The position numbers were made by a program, and so were the translations under genes. Source: Sphingomonas sp. 67-36 (GTDB taxonomy: Bacteria > Pseudomonadota > Alphaproteobacteria > Sphingomonadales > Sphingomonadaceae). Taken from it: a DNA stretch of 63,878 bases. Of this stretch, positions 20,319-29,676 are shown one piece after another; position 1 is the stretch's first letter; each line of letters opens with the position of its first letter. The DNA lies in assembly GCA_001897375.1 (NCBI GenBank), contig MKSU01000009.1:168431-232308 (forward strand). The letters are read 5' to 3'. Below the pieces are notes generated by a model. The model worked only from the letters and a program-made list of their open reading frames with translations. It did not search any database and had not been told where the DNA came from.

Positions 20319-21186
20319 CCGGCCGCCCGGCCGTCGCGCCGGTCCGCTCGCACGGCCCCAATCGTTCGAGAACGAATCGATAATCCTCGCGCGCCTGCGC
20401 GGAATCGCTTTCGGAGAGCGAGGCCACGCTGTCGTCGGGCAACGCGCGCGGCAAAGAGCAGGCGAGGCGATACCACAGCAGGGTATCGGGCTTCGGCGGC
20501 GCGGCCGCGTCGTCGATGATCTCCGAGAGCGCCACCGCCCAGCGCGGCTGCTCGCCCGGCCGGCGCAGGATCGAGAGCGAGACGGGGCGGCGGTCGGCGG
20601 TGCGCAGGAAGATCTGCGTCTCGCCCTCGCCCGGCAGCGAGCCGGGGACGTGGAAGGCGTTGCCGACGCCCACCACCACCGGCGGCGCGTCTGCCGCCAG
20701 CACCTCGCCGGTGATTCGCCGCGCCAGCGCGTCGCTCGCGGCCGACCAGCCGAGCTGTGCGCCCGGCGTCACGAGCTGTATCTGTCCGCCCTGTCCGGCG
20801 ACCGGGCGTGCGAACAAAAGAACGCGGGATTTCTTATACTTGGGCGTGCGACCCAGCGGATCGGGCGCGGCGTCCAGCAGGTAGCCGACGCGCGGCGGGA
20901 TGGCGCCGGGCCCGCGGATCAGCGCGTTGACGTCCGCCTCGACGTAGAATCGGGTCGCGCCGGGGGCGAGTCCAGCCGCTTCGGCCGGTTTTATCTTAGA
21001 AGTCGAACGAATCGTCGCGTCGATCACCAACGGGCTGGCGATCACCAAATCGGCCATGTCGGCATAGGGCGGGGCCGGCGGGCCGGCTTCCGCCATGGCC
21101 GGGGGCTGCTGCGCAAATGCAGGAAAAACGGCGGAAAAGGCCAGTCCGGCGGCTGCCAAAGCGCTAGGAAGCGTCAGGGTTTTCAT
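20293..21186 (-). CDS. Exported hypothetical protein
   Basis: Secreted or periplasmic protein of 297 residues, unknown function. A signal peptide (MKTLTLPSALAAAGLAFSAVFPAFA, cleavage before QQPP) is followed by a Pro-rich stretch and a beta-rich domain at about 45-190 (LVIASPLVIDATIRSTSKIKP; RFYVEADVNALIRGPGAIPPRVGYLLDAAPD; YKKSRVLLFARPV), which recalls proteins conserved in sphingomonads. Two Cys near the C-terminus (LACSLPRAL; GPCERTG) could pair. Convergent with folB, overlapping by 26 bases. It lies upstream of and divergent from tonB, sharing a 231-base intergenic region in which no other gene is seen. Confidence 0.75.
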   Translation of the reverse strand: MKTLTLPSALAAAGLAFSAVFPAFAQQPPAMAEAGPPAPPYADMADLVIASPLVIDATIRSTSKIKPAEAAGLAPGATRFYVEADVNALIRGPGAIPPRVGYLLDAAPDPLGRTPKYKKSRVLLFARPVAGQGGQIQLVTPGAQLGWSAASDALARRITGEVLAADAPPVVVGVGNAFHVPGSLPGEGETQIFLRTADRRPVSLSILRRPGEQPRWAVALSEIIDDAAAPPKPDTLLWYRLACSLPRALPDDSVASLSESDSAQAREDYRFVLERLGPCERTGATAGRPVSGDGGPG

Positions 21187-21417
21187 GCCATTCCGATTAC
21201 GCGATCGGCACCTTCCGATACAGAAATAAATCTGCCATGTGGGGATCGTACGTTTGCTGCGCCAGACAAAGCGTTTGCACGCTCCGATACGTCGCGATAG
21301 GACTCGCGCCGTACCGTGGCATGTTCTAGCCTACGGACGTACTGGGCCGCCGGTTCGATGCGCTGGATCGGGGGTCCGGCCCTAGTGGCCCTAGGGATGA
21401 GGGAGTTTCACTGCTGA

Positions 21418-22068
21418 ATGGCCTACGCTGACCAGAAGATGAGCGGGAGCAAGGTCGTCGCGATCGTTATCGTGGCGGCAATCCATCTTGCGCTCGGCTA
21501 CGCCTTCGTCACCGGCCTCGCGTACCAATACGTGAAAAAGGTGTCGGAGAAGTTAAATACGTTCGACGTCGAGGAGCCACCGCCCCCGCCGCCGGATGAA
21601 CCGCCGCCCCCGCCGCCGGATGTGCCGATGACGCCGCCGCCGGTCGTGACGCCGCCGCCGATCGTCTCGGCGCCGACGGTCGCTCCGCCGGTGATCAGCG
21701 TGCCGGTCCCGCCGCCGCCGCGGCCGGTCGAGGCGCCACCGCCGCCGCCGCCGCCGCCCGCTCCGCCGCGTATCTCGCAGGCGGCCGTCGCGAAGGGGAA
21801 CCCGGGGCAATACTTCAATTCGGACAATTATCCGCCGTCAGCGTTGCGTGCGGGTGAGCAGGGGCGCGTCGTCGCTTCCCTCACCATCGGCACCGATGGC
21901 CGCGTAGCCGACTGTGAAGTGACGTCGTCGAGCGGCAGCGCCGCGCTAGACCAGGCAACGTGCCGGATCGCCAAGAGCCGCGTCCGTTACACGCCTGCCA
22001 AGGACGAGAACGGCCAGCCGATCGCGTCCAGGGCGACACTGCCGGTGAAGTGGGTCATTCCGGAATGA
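21418..22068 (+). CDS. tonB: TonB energy transducer
   Basis: Periplasm-spanning TonB protein of 216 residues that passes proton-motive-force energy to outer-membrane receptors. One N-terminal membrane helix (VVAIVIVAAIHLALGYAFVTGL, with the conserved His) is followed by a long Pro-rich region (about 50-120, with repeated PPPPPPDEPP blocks) and the C-terminal TonB domain (YPPSALRAGEQGRVVASLTIGTDGRVADCEVTSSSG; ASRATLPVKWVIPE). An in-frame ATG at 21439 would shorten it by seven residues. It begins the tonB-exbB-exbD-exbD cluster. Confidence 0.95.
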   Translation: MAYADQKMSGSKVVAIVIVAAIHLALGYAFVTGLAYQYVKKVSEKLNTFDVEEPPPPPPDEPPPPPPDVPMTPPPVVTPPPIVSAPTVAPPVISVPVPPPPRPVEAPPPPPPPPAPPRISQAAVAKGNPGQYFNSDNYPPSALRAGEQGRVVASLTIGTDGRVADCEVTSSSGSAALDQATCRIAKSRVRYTPAKDENGQPIASRATLPVKWVIPE

Positions 22069-22123
22069 CCCGCTTCCACTCCACCTTCTGACGCCATTCG
22101 ATATTCAAGGGACTAGCAACTTT

Positions 22124-22921
22124 ATGATCACCACCATTCTCGCCGCCGCCGCCGCGCCGGCTGCCAAGGGCGACAACCCGTACGGCCTGCTCCCCGCGCT
22201 CCGTGAGGGCGGCCTGATCTCGCAGACCGTGTTCAGCATCCTCGTGCTGATGTCGGTCGTGTCGTTCTACATCCTGTTCTCGAAGCTGTTCGAGCAGCAG
22301 AAGATCATCAACCAGGCCAAGCGCGTCCGCGCGGCGTTCTGGAATTCGAACTCGCTGCGCGAGGGCTCGGCCAAGCTCGAGAAGAACTCGGCCTACAAGC
22401 AGATCGTCGACGACGGTCTCGCGGCGCAGGACCAGCACGGCAAGCTGACCGATCCGGTCGAGGCGCATGACTGGGTGCACGGCTCGCTGGCGCGTTCGGA
22501 AGCCTCGATCAACTCGAAGCTGGGCAGCGGCCTCGCGTTCCTGGCGACCGTCGGCGCGACCGCGCCGTTCATCGGCCTGTTCGGCACGGTTATCGGCATC
22601 TACCGCGCGCTCATCAAGATCGGCGCCGCCGGTCAGGCGTCGATCGACGCGGTCGCCGGTCCGGTCGGTGAGGCGCTCATCATGACCGCGCTCGGCCTCG
22701 TCGTGGCGGTGCCGGCGGTGCTCGCCTACAACTGGCTGCAGCGCCGCAACAAGTCGATCGCGGAAGACCTGTCGGCCTTCTCGAACGACGTGCTCGGCTA
22801 CATCGCCTCGAACGGTGCGGTCCGTCCGGCTGCTCCGGGCGCCGCCAAGCCGGCTCCGGCCAAGCCCGCCGCGGCGACCACCACCGCCGGCCAGACCGGT
22901 GGTGCCCAGACCCGCGCGTAA
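22124..22921 (+). CDS. exbB: ExbB proton channel subunit
   Basis: Inner-membrane ExbB/TolQ/MotA family protein, 265 residues. Three hydrophobic helices are seen: QTVFSILVLMSVVSFYILFSKL (about 35-55), and SGLAFLATVGATAPFIGLFGTVIGIYRA plus ALIMTALGLVVAVPAVLAYNWLQRR (about 140-210), with the GLFGTV(I)GI signature. A cytoplasmic region links helices 1 and 2 (KLEKNSAYKQIVDDGLAAQ). The C-terminus is an Ala/Pro/Lys tail (about 230-265) beyond the usual end. It lies 55 bases after tonB and before two exbD genes. Confidence 0.95.
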   Translation: MITTILAAAAAPAAKGDNPYGLLPALREGGLISQTVFSILVLMSVVSFYILFSKLFEQQKIINQAKRVRAAFWNSNSLREGSAKLEKNSAYKQIVDDGLAAQDQHGKLTDPVEAHDWVHGSLARSEASINSKLGSGLAFLATVGATAPFIGLFGTVIGIYRALIKIGAAGQASIDAVAGPVGEALIMTALGLVVAVPAVLAYNWLQRRNKSIAEDLSAFSNDVLGYIASNGAVRPAAPGAAKPAPAKPAAATTTAGQTGGAQTRA

Positions 22922-23015
22922 GATGAATAGGGGAGGCGGGAGCGTCCTTGTGGCGCCCCGCCGACCGGCCGGCGGGGCATACCCCGGCGGTGGAATGAGT
23001 AGGAAAGCCTGACAC

Positions 23016-23501
23016 ATGGCGATGAGCGTTGGTGGTGATTCCTCCACCGAAACCCCGATGTCGGACATCAACACGACCCCGCTGGTGGACGTCATGCTGG
23101 TGCTCCTCATCATCTTCCTTATCGCGGTTCCGGTCGTGATCCAGACGGTGAAGCTCAAGCTTCCCGACGTGCGTTTCGACCCGACCACGACCAAGCCCGA
23201 GAACGTGTCGCTCTCGATCACGAGCGGGCCGGACGGCAGCTGCAAGGTCTATTGGGGGCTGACCCCGGTGACTCATCAGGAGCTGCTCGACCGCGCGGTT
23301 GCCAAGCTCAAGGCCGAGATCGCCCGGCAGGGTGGCGTCAATGCCCCCGGCCTGGAACTGCCCGAAGCGCATATCCGCGGCGACGTGAACACGCCGTGGC
23401 ACTGCATCGGCGGCGCGATCTTCAACATGCAGATGGCCGGCTTCGCGAAGGTTGGCTTCATTTCGGAGCCGCCGCCGGGTGAAAACCCCGAGCGGCTGTA
23501 A
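23016..23501 (+). CDS. exbD: ExbD biopolymer transport protein, Cys-containing paralog
   Basis: ExbD/TolR-like protein of 161 residues with one membrane helix that carries the proton-carrying aspartate (TPLVDVMLVLLIIFLIAVPVVI). The periplasmic domain (about 60-155) is longer than in the next gene and contains two cysteines, GSCKVYWG and PWHCIGGAIFNMQMAGFAKVGF, placed so that they could form a disulfide. It is the first of two tandem exbD genes; the 25-base gap to the second suggests co-translation. Together with ExbB it powers TonB. Confidence 0.92.
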   Translation: MAMSVGGDSSTETPMSDINTTPLVDVMLVLLIIFLIAVPVVIQTVKLKLPDVRFDPTTTKPENVSLSITSGPDGSCKVYWGLTPVTHQELLDRAVAKLKAEIARQGGVNAPGLELPEAHIRGDVNTPWHCIGGAIFNMQMAGFAKVGFISEPPPGENPERL

Positions 23502-23526
23502 GCGAAGCGGTCAGGAGTAACATAAC

Positions 23527-23955
23527 ATGGCAATGAGTGGTGGCCGCGACGACGGCGAGCCGATGATGGAAATGAACACGACGCCGTTGATCGACGTCAT
23601 GCTCGTGCTCCTCATCATGTTCATCATCACCATCCCGATCCAGACCCATGCGGTGAAGGTCGATCTGCCCCAGAACCAGGCAAATCAGGCCCCGCCGCCG
23701 GTCGAGCCGGACAAGAACATCGTCGCGATCGCGATCGATGGCACTGTCACCTGGAACGGCACGCCCGTGAACATGGTCACGCTGCGTCAGTATCTCGACG
23801 TCGCGGCGGGCATGGTCCCGGAACCGGAGCTGCACTTCCAGCCCGACCGGCAGGCGCGCTACGAAGCGGTTGATCGCACCCTCGCGGTGATCAAGCGTTC
23901 GAAGGTGACTAAGCTCGGCTTCATCGGGAACGAGCAATATTACCGCGATTTCTGA
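23527..23955 (+). CDS. exbD: ExbD biopolymer transport protein, second paralog
   Basis: Second ExbD of 142 residues, the more typical form. The membrane helix with the essential aspartate (TPLIDVMLVLLIMFIITIPI) is followed by a periplasmic domain with VTWNGTPVNMVTLRQYLD and the end RYEAVDRTLAVIKRSKVTKLGFIGNEQY. It lacks the cysteines of its neighbour. Two ExbD proteins in one cluster are common in sphingomonads; they may form a hetero-complex or serve different partners. A strong terminator follows. Confidence 0.93.
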   Translation: MAMSGGRDDGEPMMEMNTTPLIDVMLVLLIMFIITIPIQTHAVKVDLPQNQANQAPPPVEPDKNIVAIAIDGTVTWNGTPVNMVTLRQYLDVAAGMVPEPELHFQPDRQARYEAVDRTLAVIKRSKVTKLGFIGNEQYYRDF

Positions 23956-23986
23956 CGGCTTCGGCCAGCGGATCACGAAGATGATG

Positions 23987-24017
23987 AAAGGCGGTCCCTC
24001 ACGGGGCCGCCTTTTTT
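23987..24017 (+). terminator. Terminator of the tonB-exbBD operon
   Basis: GGCGGTCCC-TCAC-GGGGCCGCC forms a 9-base-pair stem with one G-U pair (23990-24011) followed directly by TTTTTT (24012-24017). This is a canonical intrinsic terminator and marks the end of the cluster. Confidence 0.9.
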
Positions 24018-24150
24018 CTTGAAGAGCGTGTCTGCCGAGGATGCGCCGAAAAGGCATTCGGCGCCGGAGTAGTCCAAAGCGTGGCGCCAGATCAGGTTAC
24101 CGCCCGCGCCGCGCGATGACGATTCGGGAGAGGTCGAATTGCCGCCGTTC

Positions 24151-24705
24151 TCACAGCCGCGGCAATGTAACTCCCTGCTGCCCCATATACTTGCCCGCGC
24201 GGTCGGCGTAGCTCGTCTCGCACGGCTCGTTCCCTTGCAGGAACAGGAACTGGCACGCGCCCTCGTTGGCGTAAATTTTCGCGGGCAGCGGCGTGGTGTT
24301 CGAAAACTCCAGCGTCACATGCCCCTCCCAGCCGGGCTCCAGCGGGGTGACGTTCACGATGATGCCGCAGCGCGCATAGGTCGACTTGCCGAGGCAGATC
24401 ACCAGCACGTCGCGCGGCACGCGGAAATATTCCACCGTCCGCGCCAGCGCGAAGCTGTTGGGCGGGATGATGCACACGTCGGTCTTGCGATCGACGAAGC
24501 TGTTCGCGGCGAAATCCTTCGGGTCGACGACCGCATTGTCGACATTGGTGAAGATCTTGAACTCGTCGGCGACGCGCGCGTCATAGCCATAGGAGGACAG
24601 GCCGTAGCTGATGCAGCCGTCGCGCCGCTGCGCCTCGACGAACGGCTCGATCATGCCGTCGGCGCGCGCGCGTTCGCGAATCCAGCGGTCGGACAGGATG
24701 GACAT
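24151..24705 (-). CDS. dcd: dCTP deaminase
   Basis: dCTP deaminase of 184 residues, converts dCTP to dUTP for thymidylate supply. Conserved features are [13 protein letters not shown] at the start, [60 protein letters not shown] with the catalytic Glu, and [33 protein letters not shown] at the C-terminus. It is divergent from a short-chain dehydrogenase; the 174 bases between the two starts hold no other gene. Identification is secure. Confidence 0.96.
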   Translation of the reverse strand: MSILSDRWIRERARADGMIEPFVEAQRRDGCISYGLSSYGYDARVADEFKIFTNVDNAVVDPKDFAANSFVDRKTDVCIIPPNSFALARTVEYFRVPRDVLVICLGKSTYARCGIIVNVTPLEPGWEGHVTLEFSNTTPLPAKIYANEGACQFLFLQGNEPCETSYADRAGKYMGQQGVTLPRL

Positions 24706-24879
24706 CAGGTGGTTCCTCTTGCTCCTCCGCCCGCTTTCGCCGGGCGTCGCGACGCTGGCAAGAGGCGAGGGCGATTCGCTGGTGCGGAAGGGCGGTCGCG
24801 GCAGCCCGGATTGCCGGTTGACGCGAGCGAAGGCGCCGCGCAACGCTGCTTCGCAAGCGAAGGAAGCGGGAGGAAAGCG

Positions 24880-25635
24880 ATGGGTTTCAGGCTGGACGGG
24901 CGGGTAGCGCTGATCACGGGCGCGTCCTCGGGTTTCGGCGCGCATTTCGCGCGGCTCTATGCGAAGGCGGGCGCGAAGGTCGTGCTCGGCGCGCGCCGCG
25001 TCGAGCGCGTCGAGGCACTGGCGGCGGAGATCGGCGCGGATGCGCTGGCCGTGTCGCTCGACGTCGGCGACGAGGTTTCGACCATCGCCGCCTATGACGC
25101 GGCGGAAGCGCGCTTCGGCATGGTCGATACGATCGTCGCCAACGCCGGGATGAGCCACGCTGGCCGCGCGACCGAAGTGTCGGTGGAAGGGCTGCGGCAA
25201 TTGCTCGACGCCAATTTCCTCGGCGCTTACCTGACGTTGCGCGAGGGCGCGAAACGGCTGATGGCTGCGGGCTCGCGCGAGAATGGCAAGGGCCGGGCGA
25301 TCATCATCGGCTCGATCACCGCTCACCTCACCGGGCAGGGCGACAGCGCCTATGCCGCGTCGAAGGCGGGGGTGGCGCACCTCGGCCGCAACCTCGCGCG
25401 CGAATGGGTGCGGCAGGGGATCAACGTCAATGTGATCCAGCCGGGCTACGTCCAGACCGAAATCGCCGGCGACTGGTTCCAGACCGAAGGCGGCGCCAAG
25501 CAGATCGCGGCATTCCACCGCAAGCGGATGATGGACATCACCGCGCTCGATCCCTTGATGCTCTATTTCGCGTCGGACGCTTCCGCGCAGGTGACCGGCG
25601 GGGTGATCGATGTGGATGATGGGCAGTCGCTGTAG
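24880..25635 (+). CDS. Short-chain dehydrogenase/reductase
   Basis: Classical SDR oxidoreductase of 251 residues. The NAD(P) site is [19 protein letters not shown] (about 14-30), then NAGMS at about 90, the catalytic Ser in GSITAHL and the Tyr-Lys pair in YAASKAG. The C-terminal [16 protein letters not shown]-like segment reads [16 protein letters not shown] good ribosome-binding site (GGGAGGAAAG) precedes the ATG at 24880. The substrate is unknown; the closest class is the general 3-oxoacyl-ACP/glucose-dehydrogenase-like SDR group. It is divergent from dcd. Confidence 0.88.
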   Translation: MGFRLDGRVALITGASSGFGAHFARLYAKAGAKVVLGARRVERVEALAAEIGADALAVSLDVGDEVSTIAAYDAAEARFGMVDTIVANAGMSHAGRATEVSVEGLRQLLDANFLGAYLTLREGAKRLMAAGSRENGKGRAIIIGSITAHLTGQGDSAYAASKAGVAHLGRNLAREWVRQGINVNVIQPGYVQTEIAGDWFQTEGGAKQIAAFHRKRMMDITALDPLMLYFASDASAQVTGGVIDVDDGQSL

Positions 25636-25846
25636 GCGCGCGCCGTGGGCCGCTACGCCAACGGAAGTCGGCCTTCTTCCGCTCCCCTCACCCCAGCCTC
25701 CTGTCCATCCCTTGTTTCACGATGGCGCCAACCCAAGGCCGAGGCGATGAGGGAGGCGCGAGTGTCCAGTTGCGCCGTAATTTATTGCCATCAACCCGCT
25801 ACCGCTGTAATTTTGAAAGGCGTCATCTCGGGGCAGAGGCTGAATC

Positions 25847-26218
25847 ATGGCGATGGGCTTCAAACAAATCACCTGCTTGGTTTTCGTGCTGTCGACCAAT
25901 GCGATGGCCCACTCCGTTATACCAAAACAGGATGAAAGTGGGGATTTCTCAAGAAGCTATCAGATTTGGTCCCAGAGAAGCGAGGGACGCTGTGGCTACA
26001 TCGTCGGCGATATATACATCAAAGGATCGCAATTGCAGAGTGCGCTAACGACGGAAATCCACAAAGAGAATGGAATCGAGTTTCTGACGACGCCGGATAC
26101 TCCATCGAAGTGCATTGATAAAATACGTCGAGCTTCGAAACGAGCTGGTTTCATCTCCTTTCGCTCTCGCCTATCCAATAGTAAGGATCGAGATACCAGC
26201 TTACCACCGCATAGCTAA
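25847..26218 (+). CDS. Exported orphan protein in AT-rich islet, resembling an ExbD periplasmic domain
   Basis: Predicted exported protein of 123 residues. The signal peptide is MGFKQITCLVFVLSTNAMAHS-like; a second ATG at 25853 is equally good. The mature part has RCGYIVGDIYIKGSQLQSALTTEI and PSKCIDKIRRASKRAGFISF. By eye this matches the Cys-bearing periplasmic domain of the first ExbD gene in this window (GSCKVYWG ... HCIGGAIFNMQMAGFAKVGF): a Cys before a short strand, a helix with spaced leucines, and a Cys-Ile followed by AGF. There is no membrane helix carrying the proton aspartate. Base composition is far lower in GC than the neighbours, which suggests transfer or relaxed selection. Function unknown. 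Confidence 0.5.
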   Translation: MAMGFKQITCLVFVLSTNAMAHSVIPKQDESGDFSRSYQIWSQRSEGRCGYIVGDIYIKGSQLQSALTTEIHKENGIEFLTTPDTPSKCIDKIRRASKRAGFISFRSRLSNSKDRDTSLPPHS

Positions 26219-26321
26219 TTGTTCTTGGTGTTGTTCTCTAAACGTCCGCTTTCTCGCGTGTGATCCAGAAAAACTGACAGGTAATTTCCCACCAATACAT
26301 GCTATCCATGGAGCGTAATCG

Positions 26322-26753
26322 CTAATCCTCGTTCACCCCCAGTTCCTCCAGCCGCTCGCGCAGTGCCGGCGGCAGCGTTTCGCCGACAGGAGCGGTCATC
26401 ACGATCACCGTGTCGCAGGTGGCGATAGGCTGGCCGTTCTGGAGCATCACCGCGAGCATGTCCCAGCTACGGTTGCCAATCCGGCCGATGCCGATCGCGA
26501 TCTCGACCGGGTCGGGGAAGCTGCCTTCGGTCAGATAGTTGATCTCGTTGCGCGCCACCACGGCGCGGAAGCCGTCCACCTTGTCCCACATGCCGAGCGC
26601 GCGGTTCATCCGCACCCGCGACGTTTCGAACAGCGCGGCGAAGGCGACATTGTTGAGATGCCCGTTGGTGTCGAGATCCTGATAGCGCGTCTGGACCTGC
26701 TCGCGGATGGGATAGGTATCCGGGGAGAGACGCCATGCGGCGGGGCGGGGCAT
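26322..26753 (-). CDS. Acyl-CoA thioesterase, hot-dog fold (YbgC/4HBT type)
   Basis: Hot-dog fold thioesterase of 143 residues. The catalytic signature is RYQDLDTNGHLNNVAFAALFETSR, with the conserved Asp of the 4-hydroxybenzoyl-CoA thioesterase family; VVARNEINYLTEGSFPDPVEIAIGIGRIGN is the second strand block. It starts at 26753 and is last in a minus-strand set after the 3-hydroxyacyl-CoA dehydrogenase and thiolase, from which it is separated by two hairpins. It may release free acids from short or branched acyl-CoA. Confidence 0.85.
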   Translation of the reverse strand: MPRPAAWRLSPDTYPIREQVQTRYQDLDTNGHLNNVAFAALFETSRVRMNRALGMWDKVDGFRAVVARNEINYLTEGSFPDPVEIAIGIGRIGNRSWDMLAVMLQNGQPIATCDTVIVMTAPVGETLPPALRERLEELGVNED

Positions 26754-26781
26754 GGTTCAGGCTTTCTGCTTAAACGGGGGC

Positions 26782-26806
26782 CGACGCGGGAGTTAATCCC
26801 GCGTCG
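26782..26806 (-). terminator. Hairpin between the SDR and thioesterase genes
   Basis: A perfect 10-base-pair stem CGACGCGGGA-GTTAA-TCCCGCGTCG lies downstream of the dehydrogenase gene (minus strand) and is followed on that strand by CCCCCGTTTAAGC, a weak T tract. It is a likely terminator or attenuator ahead of the thioesterase gene. Confidence 0.55.
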
Positions 26807-26849
26807 TCGGACGGGTTCGCTGGGCGACCCGCCGGCCGGCCGTGCGCGA

Positions 26850-26876
26850 GGCGCGGGCAAGTGGCTTGCCCGCGCC
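26850..26876. terminator. Second strong hairpin just after the SDR gene
   Basis: A perfect 12-base-pair stem GGCGCGGGCAAG-TGG-CTTGCCCGCGCC lies 11 bases beyond the stop of the dehydrogenase gene. With the hairpin at 26782-26806 it forms a tandem pair, so read-through into the thioesterase gene is probably low. Confidence 0.5.
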
Positions 26877-26887
26877 CGCGCTGCGGC

Positions 26888-27670
26888 TCACCGGGGAGCC
26901 ATGCGGATCGCGCCGTCGAGGCGAACGTCCTCGCCGTTGAAATAGCCGTTCTCGATCATCAGCGTGGCGAGCGCGGCATATTCCGCCGGGTCGCCGAGCC
27001 GCTTCGGGAACGGCACGGAGGCGGCCAGCGCGTCCTTCACGTTCTGCGGCGCGGCGGCCAGCAGCGGTGTGTTGAAGATGCCTGGCAGGATCGTGTTGAC
27101 GCGGATGCCCTCGCCCATCAGGTCGCGCGCGATCGGCAGGGTCATGCCGACCACGCCGCCCTTCGACGCGGAATAGGCCGCCTGGCCCATCTGCCCGTCC
27201 TCCGCCGCGACCGAGGCGGTGTTGACGATCGCGCCGCGCTCGCCGTCTTCCATCGGATCGAGCGTCATCATGCCCGCCGCCGACTTGGCGATGCAGCGGA
27301 AGGTGCCGACGAGGTTGATCTGGATGATCCAGTTGAACGCATCGAGCGGGAAGTGCTTGATCGAGCCGTCTTCCTTGCTGCGGCTCGCGGTCTTGATCGC
27401 ATTGCCGGTGCCGGCGCAATTGACGAGGATGCGCTCCTGCCCGTTAGCGGCGCGCGCCTTGGCGAAGCCTTCGTCGACGCTCGCGTCGTCGGTGACGTTG
27501 ACCTTGCAGAACACGCCGCCGAGTTCCCTGGCGATCGCCTCGCCCTTCTCCTCCTGAAGGTCGAAGATCGCGACCTTGACGCCCTTCGAGGCGAGCAGCC
27601 GCGCGGTCGCCGCGCCGAGGCCGGAGGCGCCGCCGGTGACGACGGCGGAGATAGTGTTGTCGAGCTTCAT
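26888..27670 (-). CDS. SDR, 3-hydroxyacyl-CoA dehydrogenase type 2-like
   Basis: Short-chain dehydrogenase of 260 residues, closest by motif to the HSD17B10-type 2-methyl-3-hydroxyacyl-CoA dehydrogenases. The NAD site is VVTGGASGLGAATARLLASKG, followed by DLQEEKGEAI, then VNCAGTGNA, NTASVAAEDGQMGQAAYSASKGGVVGMTLPIARDL with the catalytic Ser and Tyr-Lys, and VNTILPGIFNTPLL. It lies 31 bases after the thiolase gene on the same strand, so the pair probably acts in beta-oxidation or branched-chain acyl-CoA breakdown. Confidence 0.9.
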   Translation of the reverse strand: MKLDNTISAVVTGGASGLGAATARLLASKGVKVAIFDLQEEKGEAIARELGGVFCKVNVTDDASVDEGFAKARAANGQERILVNCAGTGNAIKTASRSKEDGSIKHFPLDAFNWIIQINLVGTFRCIAKSAAGMMTLDPMEDGERGAIVNTASVAAEDGQMGQAAYSASKGGVVGMTLPIARDLMGEGIRVNTILPGIFNTPLLAAAPQNVKDALAASVPFPKRLGDPAEYAALATLMIENGYFNGEDVRLDGAIRMAPR

Positions 27671-27701
27671 CTTAACCCTCTCTTTCCTGTGAGATAGCGG
27701 C

Positions 27702-28886
<1,185 letters not shown>

Positions 28887-28969
28887 CTTCCGACTCTCCA
28901 TAACAGATGTTATCCCGCTGGCGCATGTGGCGCGAATTGACGCGAACGGCAAGGGGTGGAGACACGAAT

Positions 28970-29635
28970 ATGGATGTGAGCAGCGCGGTGCAGGCGCGGC
29001 GATCGGTGCGCGGTTTCCTCGATCGGCCGGTCGATCCGGCGCTGCTGCGGGAACTGGCGCTGAAATCCGCGCGCGCGGCGACGGGCGGGAATCTCCAGCC
29101 GTGGCACGTGGATATCGTCCACGGCGCGTCGATGGCGCGGCTGAAGGAGATCATGCGCGGCAAGATCGAGCGGCGCGAGAGCGAGACGCCCGGCTACGAC
29201 ATCTATCCGCGCGAGATACCGGAGACGATGGAGAAGCGCCGTTTCCAGATCGGCGAATTGCTCTACGGCAATCTCGGCATCCCGCGCGAGGACCGGCGGG
29301 CGCGCGCGATCTGGTTTTCGCGCAACTTCCAGTTCTTCGGCGCGCCGGCGGGCTATTTCGTGACGGTCGATCGCCGCATGGGGCCGCCGCAATGGGCGGA
29401 CCTCGGCATGTACCTCCAGAACCTGATGCTGCTCGCGGTGGAGGCCGGGCTGGCGACCTGCCCGCAGGAATGCTGGGCGGTCTATCCCGCGACGGTGGAG
29501 GGCTTCCTCGGCACGCCGCCGGAGCGGATGCTGTTCTGCGGCGTGGCGATAGGTTACGAGGACAAGGACGAGCCGGCCAACCGCACCCTTGCGCCGCGCG
29601 CGCCGGAAGCGGAATGGCTGACGGAATTTTCGTGA
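28970..29635 (+). CDS. Nitroreductase family protein
   Basis: FMN-dependent nitroreductase fold of 221 residues, probably dimeric. The FMN site shows at ARRSVRGFLDRPVDPALLRELALKSARAATGGNLQPW, and YLQNLMLLAVEAGLATCPQECWAVYP and FCGVAIGYEDKDEPANRT are typical of the family. The start at 28970 (MDVSSAVQARRSVRGF) is preceded by GGGGTGGAGA. It is divergent from the thiolase and convergent on the RhlE gene. The natural substrate (quinone, flavin or nitro compound) is not predictable. Confidence 0.9.
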   Translation: MDVSSAVQARRSVRGFLDRPVDPALLRELALKSARAATGGNLQPWHVDIVHGASMARLKEIMRGKIERRESETPGYDIYPREIPETMEKRRFQIGELLYGNLGIPREDRRARAIWFSRNFQFFGAPAGYFVTVDRRMGPPQWADLGMYLQNLMLLAVEAGLATCPQECWAVYPATVEGFLGTPPERMLFCGVAIGYEDKDEPANRTLAPRAPEAEWLTEFS

Positions 29636-29676
29636 TGCAATCCGCTCCTCCCGCGCAGGGGAGGAGCTGGGCTGCC

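Noticed and set aside
21570-21780. Repeats of CCGCCGCC in tonB as a possible tandem repeat locus
   Set aside because: They are the coding sequence of the Pro-rich region of TonB and explained by amino-acid composition.
26115-26318. A 67-codon frame overlapping the end of the AT-rich orphan
   Set aside because: No ribosome-binding site, no recognisable pattern; it is simply a second frame in AT-rich DNA, although a frameshift of the orphan cannot be excluded.
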